Assembly: GCA_021613375.1 (NCBI GenBank)
Contig: CM038710.1
Coordinates: 29,511,763 to 29,575,762 of the forward strand
DNA length: 64,000 nucleotides
Reading direction: 5' to 3'
DNA from: Megaleporinus macrocephalus
Taxonomy: Eukaryota; Chordata; Actinopteri; Characiformes; Anostomidae
Below are positions 46,340 to 57,578 of the stretch, piece by piece. Each line of letters begins with the position of its first letter. The first letter of the stretch is position 1. A program made the translations under genes and the position numbers. The notes under the pieces were generated by a model, which saw nothing but the letters and a program-made list of their open reading frames with translations, ran no database searches and was not told where the DNA came from.

Positions 46340-47233
46340 TCTAGGATTTACAGCAAAATCCCACTTTCCGTATCACTTTGGGAGAAAATAATACAACATA
46401 GTTCTGTTTCCAGAGGAACCCACATAGACATCCAGCAGAAGTTCAGCTCTGGTGCTCTGAAACTCCTGAAGAAGAAAGGTAAGAAGAATCTTTTACGTCC
46501 TTTAGCCAGTAAAAACGGTCAAGGTGAAGAAGACCCTGAGGACTGAGGTCCTACTGCTGTAGTAGATTAGCTGGTTAAATATTGATGGGCTTCTTTTCGT
46601 GCTTTGCTTGCCATGTGTTTCATACATGTGCTGTCTGACTCATTTATAGGAAGTGCTGAAACTTCCACCATTAGCCACATGGCACAAGTAACTGACACCA
46701 GTGAAATGAATTATAGGACATTCTACAGAGACAAATCATTTCATTCTGGACTCCAGTCTCACATATAGCTGTATAACGTCCCCCTCTGTGTTTGAATGGT
46801 GAAAATGAAAGAGCGTTGTCTACACATTTCACACATAAACCCGAATGTCAAGCTTTTCTTTGACGTCTGTGTCCTCAGGTTCCTTTTCGTTTTTTACTAC
46901 TAACACAGAGGAAGACCCTACTGAAATATCAGTGAATGAAAAGAGAGGTTTTCTTGACTATCCTGCTCTGTGAACACGGCACTGTTCTGTGAATGAGACA
47001 CTCTTCTGTCATGACTGTCTTATCTCTCAGACTCTGACTTCACTGGAGAAACATCGTACTGTTTCCTGGAGCGTGGCCTCCGCTCTGAACTGATAAAGAG
47101 CAAACGTCCACGTTTAATGCTGTTGGATGATAAAGGCATCCATCACCACGCTGACCTGACCCAGCCTCGTGTGGCACAGGGCCATTTCTTAAAGGGCTCT
47201 TATTGTGGAAAGCTGTATCTATTTGAGTTTTGA
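46340..47233 (+). CDS. Unrecognised two-exon gene candidate (3' part)
   Basis: I do not recognise this protein. Exon 46,340-46,478 follows a pyrimidine tract and 'ctgtag' acceptor, is open for 46 codons (from 'SRIYSKIPLSVSLWEK') and ends AAG AAA G|GTAAGAAG, a strong donor. Exon 47,031-47,233 follows 'tatctctcag' and is open in the matching phase, from 'DSDFTGETSYCFLERGLRSE', through 'KRPRLMLLDDKG', to 'KLYLFEF' and TGA at 47,231. Five bases after the stop is AATAAA (47,238-47,243). Joined, the exons give about 113 residues, basic, with two cysteines and no membrane segment or signal peptide. No start codon was placed, so upstream exons are probable. The first exon could instead begin at 46,414 after 'gtttccag'. 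Phase match, good splice sites and an immediate poly(A) signal support a real gene or a recent pseudogene. Confidence 0.4.
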
Positions 47234-47237
47234 GTCT

Positions 47238-47243
47238 AATAAA
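47238..47243 (+). terminator. AATAAA signal after the unrecognised gene
   Basis: A consensus hexamer five bases after the TGA that ends the 47,031-47,233 frame. Position and strand fit a transcript end. Confidence 0.4.
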
Positions 47244-47259
47244 GGAGTCTAACTCGTAA

Positions 47260-48170
47260 ACATTTTAAAGGACCCATGTTAATGGAAAAACTGACCGTTA
47301 CTTCAGCACTTTTTTAATGAAAGAGTATTATGTGCACTGAATAAAGGTGTACAAATATGTGACCTATTTCTTTCATGTTGAGCAAATGTTTACACTTGAG
47401 TCATGTGTACTTGTACAAACCAACTCACTAACATGTATCCACTTATTCAGCCTGCAGCAGTTAGGCCCCACTCATTTATGCTGAAGTTATAAGGAGTGTT
47501 TCAGCCCAGACAGAGTTTTGAGTGAGGTACAGTACAGGGCAGCCATTTAAAGGCACAGTTAAAAAAAAAAACAACATTCTTTTTGTTGCCACAAATAGAG
47601 GTTGAGAAAAAATAAAAACAAACCAACATCATAAGTAGAATCCAGAGGATAATAGAAAATGGAATACAAGACATGGGTATGGTATGGGCCCTTTGATGCA
47701 AGTGGTATAAACAGTTGCTTAGGGCCGCCGAGCCACCACAGAGTGTGTAGTTTCTTACTTGTTTGTATCAAAATGAATTCTTTCTAATATTTTCTGGCTG
47801 ACATTTGAATAATATTATTTGTTTTGTGTAGAATGTCACTGAGGGCCTTCAGAAACAGCTCTGCTCTCACACACAGGGTCGGGTTAGCATGATTCCTTTA
47901 TCTTCTGGCTACATGAAGATGCTTGTCTTTCAGTAAATTTCACCAGAATTCCAGTGTTCTCACTTGCTTTGGGTTTCAGATGAATTTCAGCAACATGCCA
48001 GACACTAGCTGTGTGCCACATACGTGAGCTGTCCTATCACTGTCTGTCAATCTAGCATTTAATACAAAACACATGAGCATGCTGTGGGAAACTCACACAC
48101 AGTTTATATGTACCATGCCCCAATGATTTCTTTGTAAACTCAGCTCTTTAAAACCTGTTCCCATCAGAAA
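47260..48170. other. Intergenic region, nothing recognised
   Basis: AT-rich DNA with an A-run near 47,562-47,571. No exon, RNA gene or named repeat seen. Confidence 0.5.
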
Positions 48171-48174
48171 AAGC

Positions 48175-48630
48175 AACTTAAAGTAATGACTTTAATTGTC
48201 TCAAAATATTGGCTTATCTTCTCAAAATAATTACTTACTTTCTCAAAATTTTGTCATAGTATCTCACAATAATCAATTGTTTGCTCAAAATGATGACTGT
48301 TTACTTAAAATATTGAGTTACTACCCAAGATAATGGCTTATTTTTTCAAAATTCTAAAAAAAATTGACTTAGCATCTCAAAATACTATTAAAATACTAAA
48401 TACAAAATATTCTTTTTTCAAAATATAGGCATATCTCAATCTTAAAGACTTGTTTTCTCAAAATATATCAACTTAGACTTTTTATACTGTAAATACTTAT
48501 TTCAGGATAATAAGTCATTATTTTAAGATGCTAAGTCAATATTTCGAGTCAGTATTATGAGATAATAAGTCATTATTTAGATGTAATAAGTGAGTATTTT
48601 CAGAAAATAAGTCATTGAGAAGTCAGTAAT
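48175..48630. mobile_element. Foldback element with internal subrepeats
   Basis: The left half repeats variants of TCTCAAAATA with TGACTTA, and the right half repeats the reverse complement (GATAATAAGTCATTATTT), so the 450-bp unit can fold back. Subrepeats occur roughly every 25-45 bp. This is typical of fish foldback/MITE elements with subrepeat arms. Ends are approximate. Confidence 0.6.
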
Positions 48631-48639
48631 CTGACAAAA

Positions 48640-49375
48640 AAGGAGAATTCTACCCCTGTTTACAAATTTTTTGGGCTTCCAGTGTACCGCAGAAAGGACC
48701 ATGCTGTGGTAAGTAGGCACCACCTTTGTAATGTCTTTCCACAGCATAGCCGCACGTGCCCACAGAGTCACCCTCTAGTTCCTGTCTGACGCATGAGCAC
48801 AGCTTTGGTCATATCCTGCTCTGTGCCAATATCTAAAATCTACTTTTATTTTTAATACATTTCTATTGATAAACTAGCGTGCTGAGTGCAATACAGGCCT
48901 GCTCAGTGTCTAGTGTGTATAAGTGAGGATGTGGAGGAAGAGAAAACAGCTGCGGAAGCTTCACGTCTAGATGTCATTGGGCTTGCTCTAGTTTTTAAAG
49001 TGGTTCACTGTCACCCCACCTAATCCACTGCCATTAATTATAAGATTAATACTTCTTTAATGAGTTCCTCCAGCATTGCTTCTCTGAAACAGGCCTTATT
49101 TTTAGCCTATACAGGTCTACACTTCTTATTGTTGTTTTGCCACACGTTTATATTTACTTTTGCTTTGGTTTAATGTCAAGAAATGATGAAAGCATGTAAA
49201 GATGGATAGGATGTTTTTACGTTGTGCGGAAACGAGACTGTGTGCATCAAATTCAAATCACAATCGAGCGAGCAGCGAAGTGGAACTGAAAGTGCAGAAG
49301 TGCTGTTTTTAACTGGGGTATAAGTGAGAAATAACAAAGGGTAAATTTAAGATGAGGCATTAATGCTACTGAGTA
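48640..49375. other. Intergenic region, nothing recognised
   Basis: No gene or clear repeat before the minisatellite begins. Confidence 0.5.
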
Positions 49376-49380
49376 GCTGG

Positions 49381-52008
49381 TAGAGTTAAGAGAGTTACAG
49401 TAGAGCCCACAGAGTTTGAGCAGAGTTAGAGTAGAGCCCACAGAGTTGGAGCAGAGTTAGAGTAGAGCCCAGAGTTTGAGCAGAGTTAGAGTAGAGCCTA
49501 CAGAGTTGGAGCAGAGTTAGAGTAGAGCCCACAGAGTTGGAGCAGAGTTAGAGTAGAGCCCACAGAGTTGGAGCAGAGTTAGAGTAGAGCCCAGAGTTGG
49601 AGCAGAGTTAGAGTAGAGCCCACAGAGTTGGAGCAGAGTTAGAGTAGAGCCCACAGAGTTGGAGCAGAGTTAGAGTAGAGCCCAGAGTTGGAGCAGAGTT
49701 AGAGTAGAGCCCACAGAGTTGGAGCAGAGTTAGAGTAGAGCCCACAGAGTTGGAGCAGAGTTAGAGTAGAGCCCACAGAGTTGGAGCAAAGTTAGAGTAG
49801 AGCCCACAGAGTTGGAGCAGAGTTAGAGTAGAGCCCACAGAGTTGGAGCAGGGTTAGAGTAGAGCCCACAGAGTTGGAGCAGAGTTAGAGTAGAGCCCAC
49901 AGAGTTGGAGCAGAGTTAGAGTAGAGCCCAGAGTTGGAGCAGAGTTAGAGTGGAGCCCACAGAGTTGGAGCAGAGTTAGAGTAGAGCCCACAGAGTTGGA
50001 GCAGTGTTAGAGTAGAGCCCACAGAGTTGGGGCAGAGTTAGAGTAGAGCCCAGAGTTGGAGCAGAGTTAGAGTAGAGCCCAGAGTTGGGGCAGAGTTAGA
50101 GTAGAGCCCACGGAGTTGGAGCAGAGTTAGAGTAGAGCCCAGAGTTGGAGCAGAGTTAGAGTAGAGCCCACAGAGTTGGAGCAGAGTTAGAGTAGAGCCC
50201 ACAGAGTTGGAGCAGGGTTAGAGTAGAGCCCACAGAGTTGGAGCAGGGTTAGAGTAGAGCCCACAGAGTTGGAGCAGAGTTAGAGTAGAGCCCACAGAGT
50301 TGGAGCAGAGTTAGAGTAGAGCCCACAGAGTTGGAGCAGGGTTAGAGTAGAGCCCACAGAGTTGGAGCAGAGTTAGAGTAGAGCCCACAGAGTTGGAGCA
50401 GGGTTAGAGTAGAGCCCACAGAGTTGGAGCAGAGTTAGAGTAGAGCCCACAGAGTTGGAGCAGAGTTAGAGTAGAGCCCACAGAGTTGGAGCAGGGTTAG
50501 AGTAGAGCCCACAGAGTTGGAGCAGAGTTAGAGTAGAGCCCAGAGTTGGAGCAGAGTTAGAGTAGAGCCCACAGAGTTGGAGCAGAGTTAGAGTAGAGCC
50601 CAGAGTTGGGGCAGAGTTAGAGTAGAGCCCACGGAGTTGGAGCAGAGTTAGAGTAGAGCCCAGAGTTGGAGCAGAGTTAGAGTAGAGCCCACAGAGTTGG
50701 AGCAGAGTTAGAGTAGAGCCCAGAGTTGGAGCAGAGTTAGAGTAGAGCCCACAGAGTTGGAGCAGAGTTAGAGTAGAGCCCAGAGTTGGGGCAGAGTTAG
50801 AGTAGAGCCCACGGAGTTGGAGCAGAGTTAGAGTAGAGCCCAGAGTTGGAGCAGAGTTAGAGTAGAGCCCACAGAGTTGGAGCAGAGTTAGAGTAGAGCC
50901 CACAGAGTTGGAGCAGAGTTAGAGTAGAGCCCACAGAGTTGGAGCAGGGTTAGAGTAGAGCCCACAGAGTTGGAGCAGAGTTAGAGTAGAGCCCACAGAG
51001 TTGGAGCAGAGTTAGAGTAGAGCCCACAGAGTTGGAGCAGGGTTAGAGTAGAGCCCACAGAGTTGGAGCAGAGTTAGAGTAGAGCCCACAGAGTTGGAGC
51101 AGGGTTAGAGTAGAGCCCACAGAGTTGGAGCAGAGTTAGAGTAGAGCCCACAGAGTTGGAGCAGAGTTAGAGTAGAGCCCACAGAGTTGGAGCAGGGTTA
51201 GAGTAGAGCCCACAGAGTTGGAGCAGAGTTAGAGTAGAGCCCAGAGTTGGAGCAGAGTTAAAGTAGAGCCCAGAGTTGGAGCAGAGTTAGAGTAGAGCCC
51301 AGAGTTGGAGCAGAGTTAGAGTAGAGCCCAGAGTTGGGGCAGAGTTAGAGTAGAGCCCACGGAGTTGGAGCAGAGTTAGAGTAGAGCCCAGAGTTGGAGC
51401 AGAGTTAGAGTAGAGCCCAGAGTTGGAGCAGAGTTAGAGTAGAGCCCACAGAGTTGGAGCAGAGTTAGAGTAGAGCCCAGAGTTGGAGCAGGGTTAGAGT
51501 GGAGCCCACAGAGTTGGAGCAGTGTTAGAGTAGAGCCCACAGAGTTGGAGCAGAGTTAGAGTAGAGCCCAGAGTTGGAGCAGAGTTAGAGTAGAGCCCAC
51601 AGAGTTGGAGCAGAGTTAGAGTAGAGCCCACAGAGTTGGAGCAGAGTTAGAGTAGAGCCCAGAGTTGGAGCAGAGTTACAGTAGAGCCCACAGAGTTGGA
51701 GCAGTGTTAGAGTAGAGCCCACAGAGTTGGAGCAGAGTTAGAGTAGAGCCCAGAGTTGGAGCAGAGTTAGAGTAGAGCCCAGAGTTGGAGCAGAGTTACA
51801 GTAGAGCCCACAGAGTTGGAGCAGGGTTAGAGTAGAGCCCACAGAGTTGGAGCAGAGTTAGAGTAGAGCCCACAGAGTTGGAGCAGTGTTAGAGTAGAGC
51901 CCACAGAGTTGGAGCAGTGTTAGAGTAGAGCCCACAGAGTTGGAGCAGAGTTAGAGTGGAGCCCACAGAGTTGGAGCAGAGTTAGAGTGGAGCCCACAGA
52001 GTTGGGGC
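49381..52008. repeat. 2.6-kb minisatellite of 31- and 29-bp units
   Basis: About 87 tandem units. The 31-bp unit is built of GAGTTGGAGCA, GAGTTAGAGTA and GAGCCCACA; the 29-bp variant lacks AC in the last block. The first two 11-mers are themselves similar, so the unit grew from an older short repeat. Point variants (gcaGGgtt, gcaGTgtt, ttgGGgca, ccaCGgag) form higher-order blocks: 50,521-50,700 is duplicated exactly at 50,701-50,880. A 145-codon minus-strand frame inside (50,466-50,903) is a by-product of alternating 31+29=60 bp units. Confidence 0.97.
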
Positions 52009-52009
52009 C

Positions 52010-53020
52010 CATGTGCTTCTTTGAGGCGTAGTGGTATCCAGTGTAGCCACCCTCAACATTAATAATAAAGATTTTTTATATGTTTTTTTTTTTATATATT
52101 TAAAATGTACATGCTGTTTAAATGTGGCGTATATGAGCTGATTGTAAACAATGTCTGATTCCACAGCAGTCATTCGTTTTTTTGTCTTTATTGTTTTTCT
52201 TGCAATGGCAATGACGAAATGGTTCACATTTAATAGCTACACCACATTAAAGTAATTACATGAGGAAATAATTCAGTGTCTGATGCCTGTGATAGCCTGC
52301 TGCTCTACAGAAGTTCTGAGAGAAGATTTCAGCCTAAAGCCTATTTTGTAAGGGTTACCTATATTTTGGAATTAATAATAATTATCTATAGAAATGTGGC
52401 ATAGCAAATAAAGTGGCTTTATTTGTGCTACATCAATCAAACTCTCTAACTTCAGATTATATAGTGATGAAAATTCAGCTTCTTATGATATGTGGTCTTG
52501 AGGATTGAGCATTGAGTATTAAGGATATTAACTTATTAAGGCTCACATGCACATGTTGCTTTCTTTCATTACAGTCCAATAAAAAAGCACTGAATAAAAC
52601 GACTGATGGACTTCCTGATGATGCATAACTCTATGCATCCTACATTCTTCCTTGCAGCAAATACAAAATGAAGATACTTTTATATGTGTACAGACGCTCT
52701 CTTTCTCTGTCCTTTTTAGGCGATTAAATTGAAGAACAGTCTGTTCCCAAACATTTGTTATGGGCTAAGAGCCAAACAGACGAAATGGTTTTAGGGTAAC
52801 TACGTCCTCAGTGGCTCCAGATTGGCCAGTCAAGTGAAGAACAGTCTTCATGATATAAACACTGGGCAGCTTGTGTGCAGGAACCAGCTTTTGGCACATT
52901 AGGTTAGCAATGAATTCATTCGTACTACGTAATACTGCTATGTTTATACTGCTCTGTTTTAAACATATATTCATTATTATATAAATATATGCGCTCTCTC
53001 TTTCTCTCTTTTTATTTAGT
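52010..53020. other. Intergenic AT-rich region
   Basis: No exon recognised. The segment 'cgctctctttctctg...attgaagaacagt' near 52,693-52,742 recurs at about 52,991-53,034 next to the following tandem array, indicating local duplication. Confidence 0.5.
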
Positions 53021-53024
53021 AAGT

Positions 53025-54280
53025 TGAAGAACAGTTTATATAAGAGACAGAGCCTCTTACTCTTATATGTTATACTATCCCTGATAGGAGGAGGATGGTG
53101 AGCCACTCTAGGTATGCTGATGGTAATGCCATGTTTCATCACTTTTCATCACTCACAGTCCAAATTGTTCATAGTCAGTTATTTTAGTCTGGTCCATGTC
53201 AGCACATTAGCTTAACATTCTTACATCTTATACAATCCCGGATAGAAGCAGGATGGTGGGCCACTGTAGGCCCACTGATGGCAAGGAGGACCACCCACTA
53301 GGGTTTTGCCATGTTTTATCGCTTGTTTTCCACTCTTTTAAATCTTTTGCTAATAAGTTCAGTAAATCATTTTAATCTAGTACTTCTCAGCACATTAGCA
53401 CTATATTCCTGCATGCAATATTATCTCAGATAGGAGGAGGATGGTAGGACACTGATGGTGAGTTAGATCCCCCGCACTCGTTTTCCGCTTAAAGTCCAAA
53501 TGATTCATTTTTTTTATTTAGCTGTCTAATAAATTTAGTAAATCAATTTAATTTTGCACTTGTCAGCACACTAGCATAATAATCTTACATGCAATACAAT
53601 CCCTGATAGGAGGAGGATGGCAAAGTAGACCCCCCACAGGGGTTCTGCCACATTTCATCAAGTCCAAATTATTACTTTTTCTTTCATTTTATCCAACTAT
53701 CTTTTGCAAATTAGTTCAGTAAATCATTTTAATCTAGTACTTGTCAGCACATTAGCACAATATTCTTACATGCAATATCATCTTGGATAGGAGGAGGATG
53801 GTTGGCCCACTGATGGCAAGCCGCCCCCCAAGGGTTTTGCCATGTTTCATCACTCAGTTTCTACTCAAAGTCCAAATTATCTCAAAGTACTTGTCCGCAC
53901 ATTAGCATAATATTCTTACATGCAATACAATCCCTGATAGGAGGAGGATGGCAAGGTAGACCCCCTGCAGGGGTTTTGTCACATTTCATCACTCACTTTC
54001 CACTCACAGTCCAAATTATTAATTTTTCTTTAATTTTTAATTTTTAAAACTATATTTTGCAAATTAGTTCAGTAAATCATTTTAATCTAGTACTTGTCAG
54101 CACATTAGCACAATATTCTTACATGCAATACAATCCCTGATAGGAGGAGGATGGCAGGGCGGCCCCCTACTAGTGTTTTGCAACGTTTCATCACTCGTTT
54201 TCCACTCAAATGATTATTTTTTCTTTCCTTATTATATATCTATCTTTTGCAAATCATTTTAATCGAATACAGTGTGAGCA
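53025..54280. repeat. Tandem repeat, period about 150-200 bp, seven copies
   Basis: The block 'tccctgataggaggaggatgg' or a close variant recurs near 53,088, 53,237, 53,437, 53,604, 53,784, 53,935 and 54,136. It is preceded by 'cagcacattagcacaatattc' and 'ttacatgcaatac', and followed by 'gggttttgccatgtttcatcac'. Unit length varies through internal deletions. The block does not look coding. It ends shortly before the slc38a5 promoter region. Confidence 0.92.
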
Positions 54281-54459
54281 ACAATGTTCCATCAGTGATC
54301 AGGCCTAGCTTTTATTTATTTTTTTCCTCCTTCAGTTTAACTAGAGCAGTAAAGCTGTGTGAAACTATAAAGGGGGACTCCAGAGTGTGTTCAGGCTTTA
54401 TTACACCAGCTGCACACCGCAACCTTAAAAAAGCCTCATCCTCATAATCTCATTACAGG

Positions 54460-54878
54460 CCAGACACACAGACGCACGCACACCTGCGCGCACATGCGCG
54501 ACCGCAGCGGCCCGTAATGTAGCTTTACAGCGCGCGCCCGTGCACGCAGACGCTCTCAATTTTGACTCTATAACAATACAATAACGGGTCGCTGTAATGT
54601 TTTTTTTCTTTTCTCACACATAGAGACAGAGACACACACACATACGTGCGTAGAAACACATACAACCACCCTCCACCCTTCATTGTGTGTCTTCGCTCGA
54701 GCTAATCTTCACTCCTCCTATCCGCGCGCGGCCGGTGTTCAGGTAAGATGTATTAACTCCTCCCCCGCGCGACCAGGCTGACCGCGCAGCAACGCACAGA
54801 GTAAAGAGCAGCTCTGAACCTAAATCCACACATACACACAGCAAAAGAACACTAACGCTTCTCTTCCCGCCTTCAGTG
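54460..54878 (+). promoter_or_regulatory. slc38a5: Candidate slc38a5 promoter and first untranslated exon
   Basis: A GC-rich stretch with runs such as cgcgcgcccg and ccgcgcgcggccgg interrupts AT-rich DNA. The plus-strand sequence CCTTCAGTG|GTGAGTAATT gives a strong donor at 54,879. This fits a CpG promoter with a non-coding first exon ending at 54,878, 5.4 kb upstream of the next slc38a5 exon. The assignment to slc38a5 is by position and strand. Confidence 0.45.
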
Positions 54879-54929
54879 GTGAGTAATTCTCTCATTTCCC
54901 TGGAGTGAATCATTTATTCCTGGTATGTG

Positions 54930-55033
54930 TGTGAAAGAGAGTGAGAGAGAGAGGGAGGGAGGGACGGGGAGAGGGGGAGTACGTGTAGTAGAGAGGAAAT
55001 CTTGCATCATACAGGAACCACGACGAAGCTGAG
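54930..55033 (+). other. slc38a5: Possible second untranslated exon of slc38a5
   Basis: ACGAAGCTGAG|GTAAAGTACTC is a good donor at 55,034, downstream of a GA-rich tract (54,930-54,980). It could be an alternative first exon or a downstream alternative start. There is no coding content. Confidence 0.35.
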
Positions 55034-55687
55034 GTAAAGTACTCATTGATTTTTTTTTTCTTTCCACCTCAAATGGTTCAGCACTACATGTAAGGAAATG
55101 ACGGGTTAAGGTGGCGCGAAAGCCGTTTTTTCTGGATTTTTGGCTTCATTTAAGCTGTTTAGCGGATGTTTCCTGTCCTAATTGAAGAATGAAGGAAGGA
55201 AATTTGTGTTAAAATAGAAAAGAATCACCTTGTTTGGCCGTTTGACCTCGGAGTGCTGCCATAAAAGTAGCCTGGAAATGAGCAGCTGCTAATTACTGCT
55301 AATGTTATCTCTAATTACTGGATTACAGAAACACTCTTCCATGGACTCGCTTCAAGTACAGCTGCCAGTTTCTCTGTTACAACGAGTCCAAGTTCGCGGT
55401 GATGAATGGCTGGCTGTCTGAGGAACAATTGATTTTGTTTTTCAGTTGCTCTCCTGAACCTAGTCAGGTCATACAAGTGCATTTAGAAAAAAGAAATGAA
55501 AGAAAGAAGTGTCAAGTAACACGTTCTGTTCTGAGTGGCCATACCTTCGACCTAGAATAAATAAATAAATACAACATACATACATCAATACATAAAAATA
55601 CATACATACAAATAATATAACCAGGTAGATGTGAATATAGGGCACTGATAAGGGACTGATATCCTTTTTCATATAACATTTATAAAC

Positions 55688-55938
55688 ATATCATTACTGT
55701 CCAATAAAAAACAAGTGTCTCCAAAAGGGCAACTTTACAGCAGAGACCAAAAACTTACTGTACTTTCAATGTAAGTCAATAGAACCATAATTTTTTCCAA
55801 GCTATTTTGGAGCACTTCTCTTGGTCCATTCGTCTTGAAATTGTCACACAGTGTAAATGATCATTGATGTGTTCAAATGATGTGGAAAACACAAAATCAA
55901 CATAAATGGAAATGTTTTTTATTGGACAGCGACGATAT
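55688..55938 (+). mobile_element. MITE, copy 3 of a four-copy family
   Basis: The best-preserved copy. The left end ATATCATTACTGTCCAATAA and the right end TTATTGGACAGCGACGATAT are inverted repeats. The interior holds 'ccaagctattttggagcac'. Located in the slc38a5 5' intron. Confidence 0.75.
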
Positions 55939-56073
55939 ATAACATGTGGAAACTGTCACTACATCCACATGGATTAGCATTACAGAGAAACTTGATTTTT
56001 CTTAATGCGAAATTAATAATAAAGTCCATTTTAGCGCACTAGCCTAGCATCGTTTTGCTCTTCCAGAGTAACG

Positions 56074-56537
56074 TTAAAGGAGCAATATGTTAAATTTATA
56101 CTCCACACAGTCCCTCCTCCTCCCTCTTTACTTCTCCCCCTGTTTACGCTACAGTCTAGAAGAAATGTTCAGCACCAAACTTCATCCCTTTACTCTGCAA
56201 GATCTGCATCAAGCAGTGGAAATTTTAAACTTACTCTCATTTTGCTGCTAGTTGTGTCACTTGTTGTTTTTGTTTTCGAAAGTGTTTTCTTGCCAAGTGT
56301 CAGACTCGATGCTAGAGTGACTCACTGTCACCTCTTGAGGTAGAAGGTAGTATAAACTGGTATTATGAGCTGGTTACCATACTAACTTCAGTAGATATCT
56401 CTTCAGCACTACATAGATGTCTTAGACAAACTATCCAAACTGTTGATTTTTCACATTCTGTTGATAATGTTGATAAGGTTTTAAACTAAACATCTTATAT
56501 TTGAATTTTATCATCCCACATATTATTGCTCCTTTAA
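56074..56537. mobile_element. MITE with TTAA ends
   Basis: The ends TTAAAGGAGCAATATGT and ACATATTATTGCTCCTTTAA are inverted copies bounding 464 bp without coding capacity. The TTAA at both termini may be a piggyBac-type target duplication. Confidence 0.7.
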
Positions 56538-57578
56538 ACTGTTTTGAATTATCGGCCCAGTGCCAGCATTTTTTCTTAATACTGATATGATTCCATATTA
56601 TTTGTGCATCATTGGTTCAAACCGAGCTAATCAAGCAAAACATAGTGTTATTTTATTTTAGTATAAGTTTCATCTAGTAAAATGTTGTTTTTCTCTCAGG
56701 TGGTGTGGAGGTAAATCAGATTTCTGAAACATTATTGTATTGTTATTTGCATTGAAATGTAAGCAATTTATTCACAATCACATGTGAATGAAAAACTAAA
56801 CAGAAACAGCAGTCCAGTGTGATCAAAAGACTATGAAGTGATACCATTTTCAGTCATATGGTTCGACTGATTTGAAACATTTGTTCAGATTTGTTCTAAG
56901 GCAGGTTCAGCATGTCTCGCTGACTGTTTTTTGCTGCATTGGTTAAAGTTTTTGATCTGGATTTCATTATATTTGGGGAGATGATTAAGGCTTGGCCGCA
57001 GTGTTTACTTTCTTTGTTTACGTTCATAGTCATCATTTTCGCATATAAGAAACAAATGTGCCTTTGGCAGTTTCTGGTGACGTGTCATTGTTTCTGTTCT
57101 TCTTTTCTCAGCCTCCGAACTCGAGCTAGCTCTCAGTAGTAATAAAGTCTTGTTCCTAGATGTGGAAATATATATGGAGTAAAAGTTGATGCCCCTAAAC
57201 AAAGCTTTGAACTGAACTGTTTTGGTCCACTGAATGGCCAGAAACTAGGACCCAGAAGAAGGAAAGCTGTGTTGCTTCTCTACGTCTGTTGTGCCAAAAG
57301 CAGATTAGCCCTGTCTGTGTCTCTATAAGCGTTTCCTGACCTACAAGCTTACACTCGTGTCTGTACATACATCATTAGTACTCATGCAGTGAAAAGAGTC
57401 ATTTGAAGTCAGAAAGTAGTTAGACATGTTCCAGATGCTGCTTCCTTGTCACAGTGTGGGAGGAATATCAGTGTAAAAGGCTGCGCTGTTGTCCAGTGAT
57501 GTGGATCGTACTGTATTGTGGATATCCTGGTGAATCATTCTCCTTATCTTTAGCCTGAATGAGTCAGAGTGAACCAAT

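Noticed and set aside
46287..46343. Short ATG frame encoding a hydrophobic MSSSLFLPLFVCF peptide, as a possible signal peptide for the unrecognised gene
   Set aside because: It is in a different frame from the downstream exon, ends in TAG, and is better explained as the pyrimidine tract of a splice acceptor.
46878..46955. Possible middle exon of the unrecognised gene (after 'gtcctcag')
   Set aside because: It has an acceptor but no good donor; a GTGAAT donor leaves the wrong phase for the exon at 47,031. Exons 46,340 and 47,031 join cleanly without it.
50466..50903. 145-codon minus-strand frame made of repeated GSTLTLLQLCGLYSNSAPTL
   Set aside because: It lies wholly inside the minisatellite; the frame stays open only because 31+29 bp units add to 60. 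No signal for transcription, and similar frames break elsewhere in the array.
52765..53142. 125-codon minus-strand frame
   Set aside because: Overlaps the start of a tandem repeat array and includes low-complexity sequence; no domain visible.
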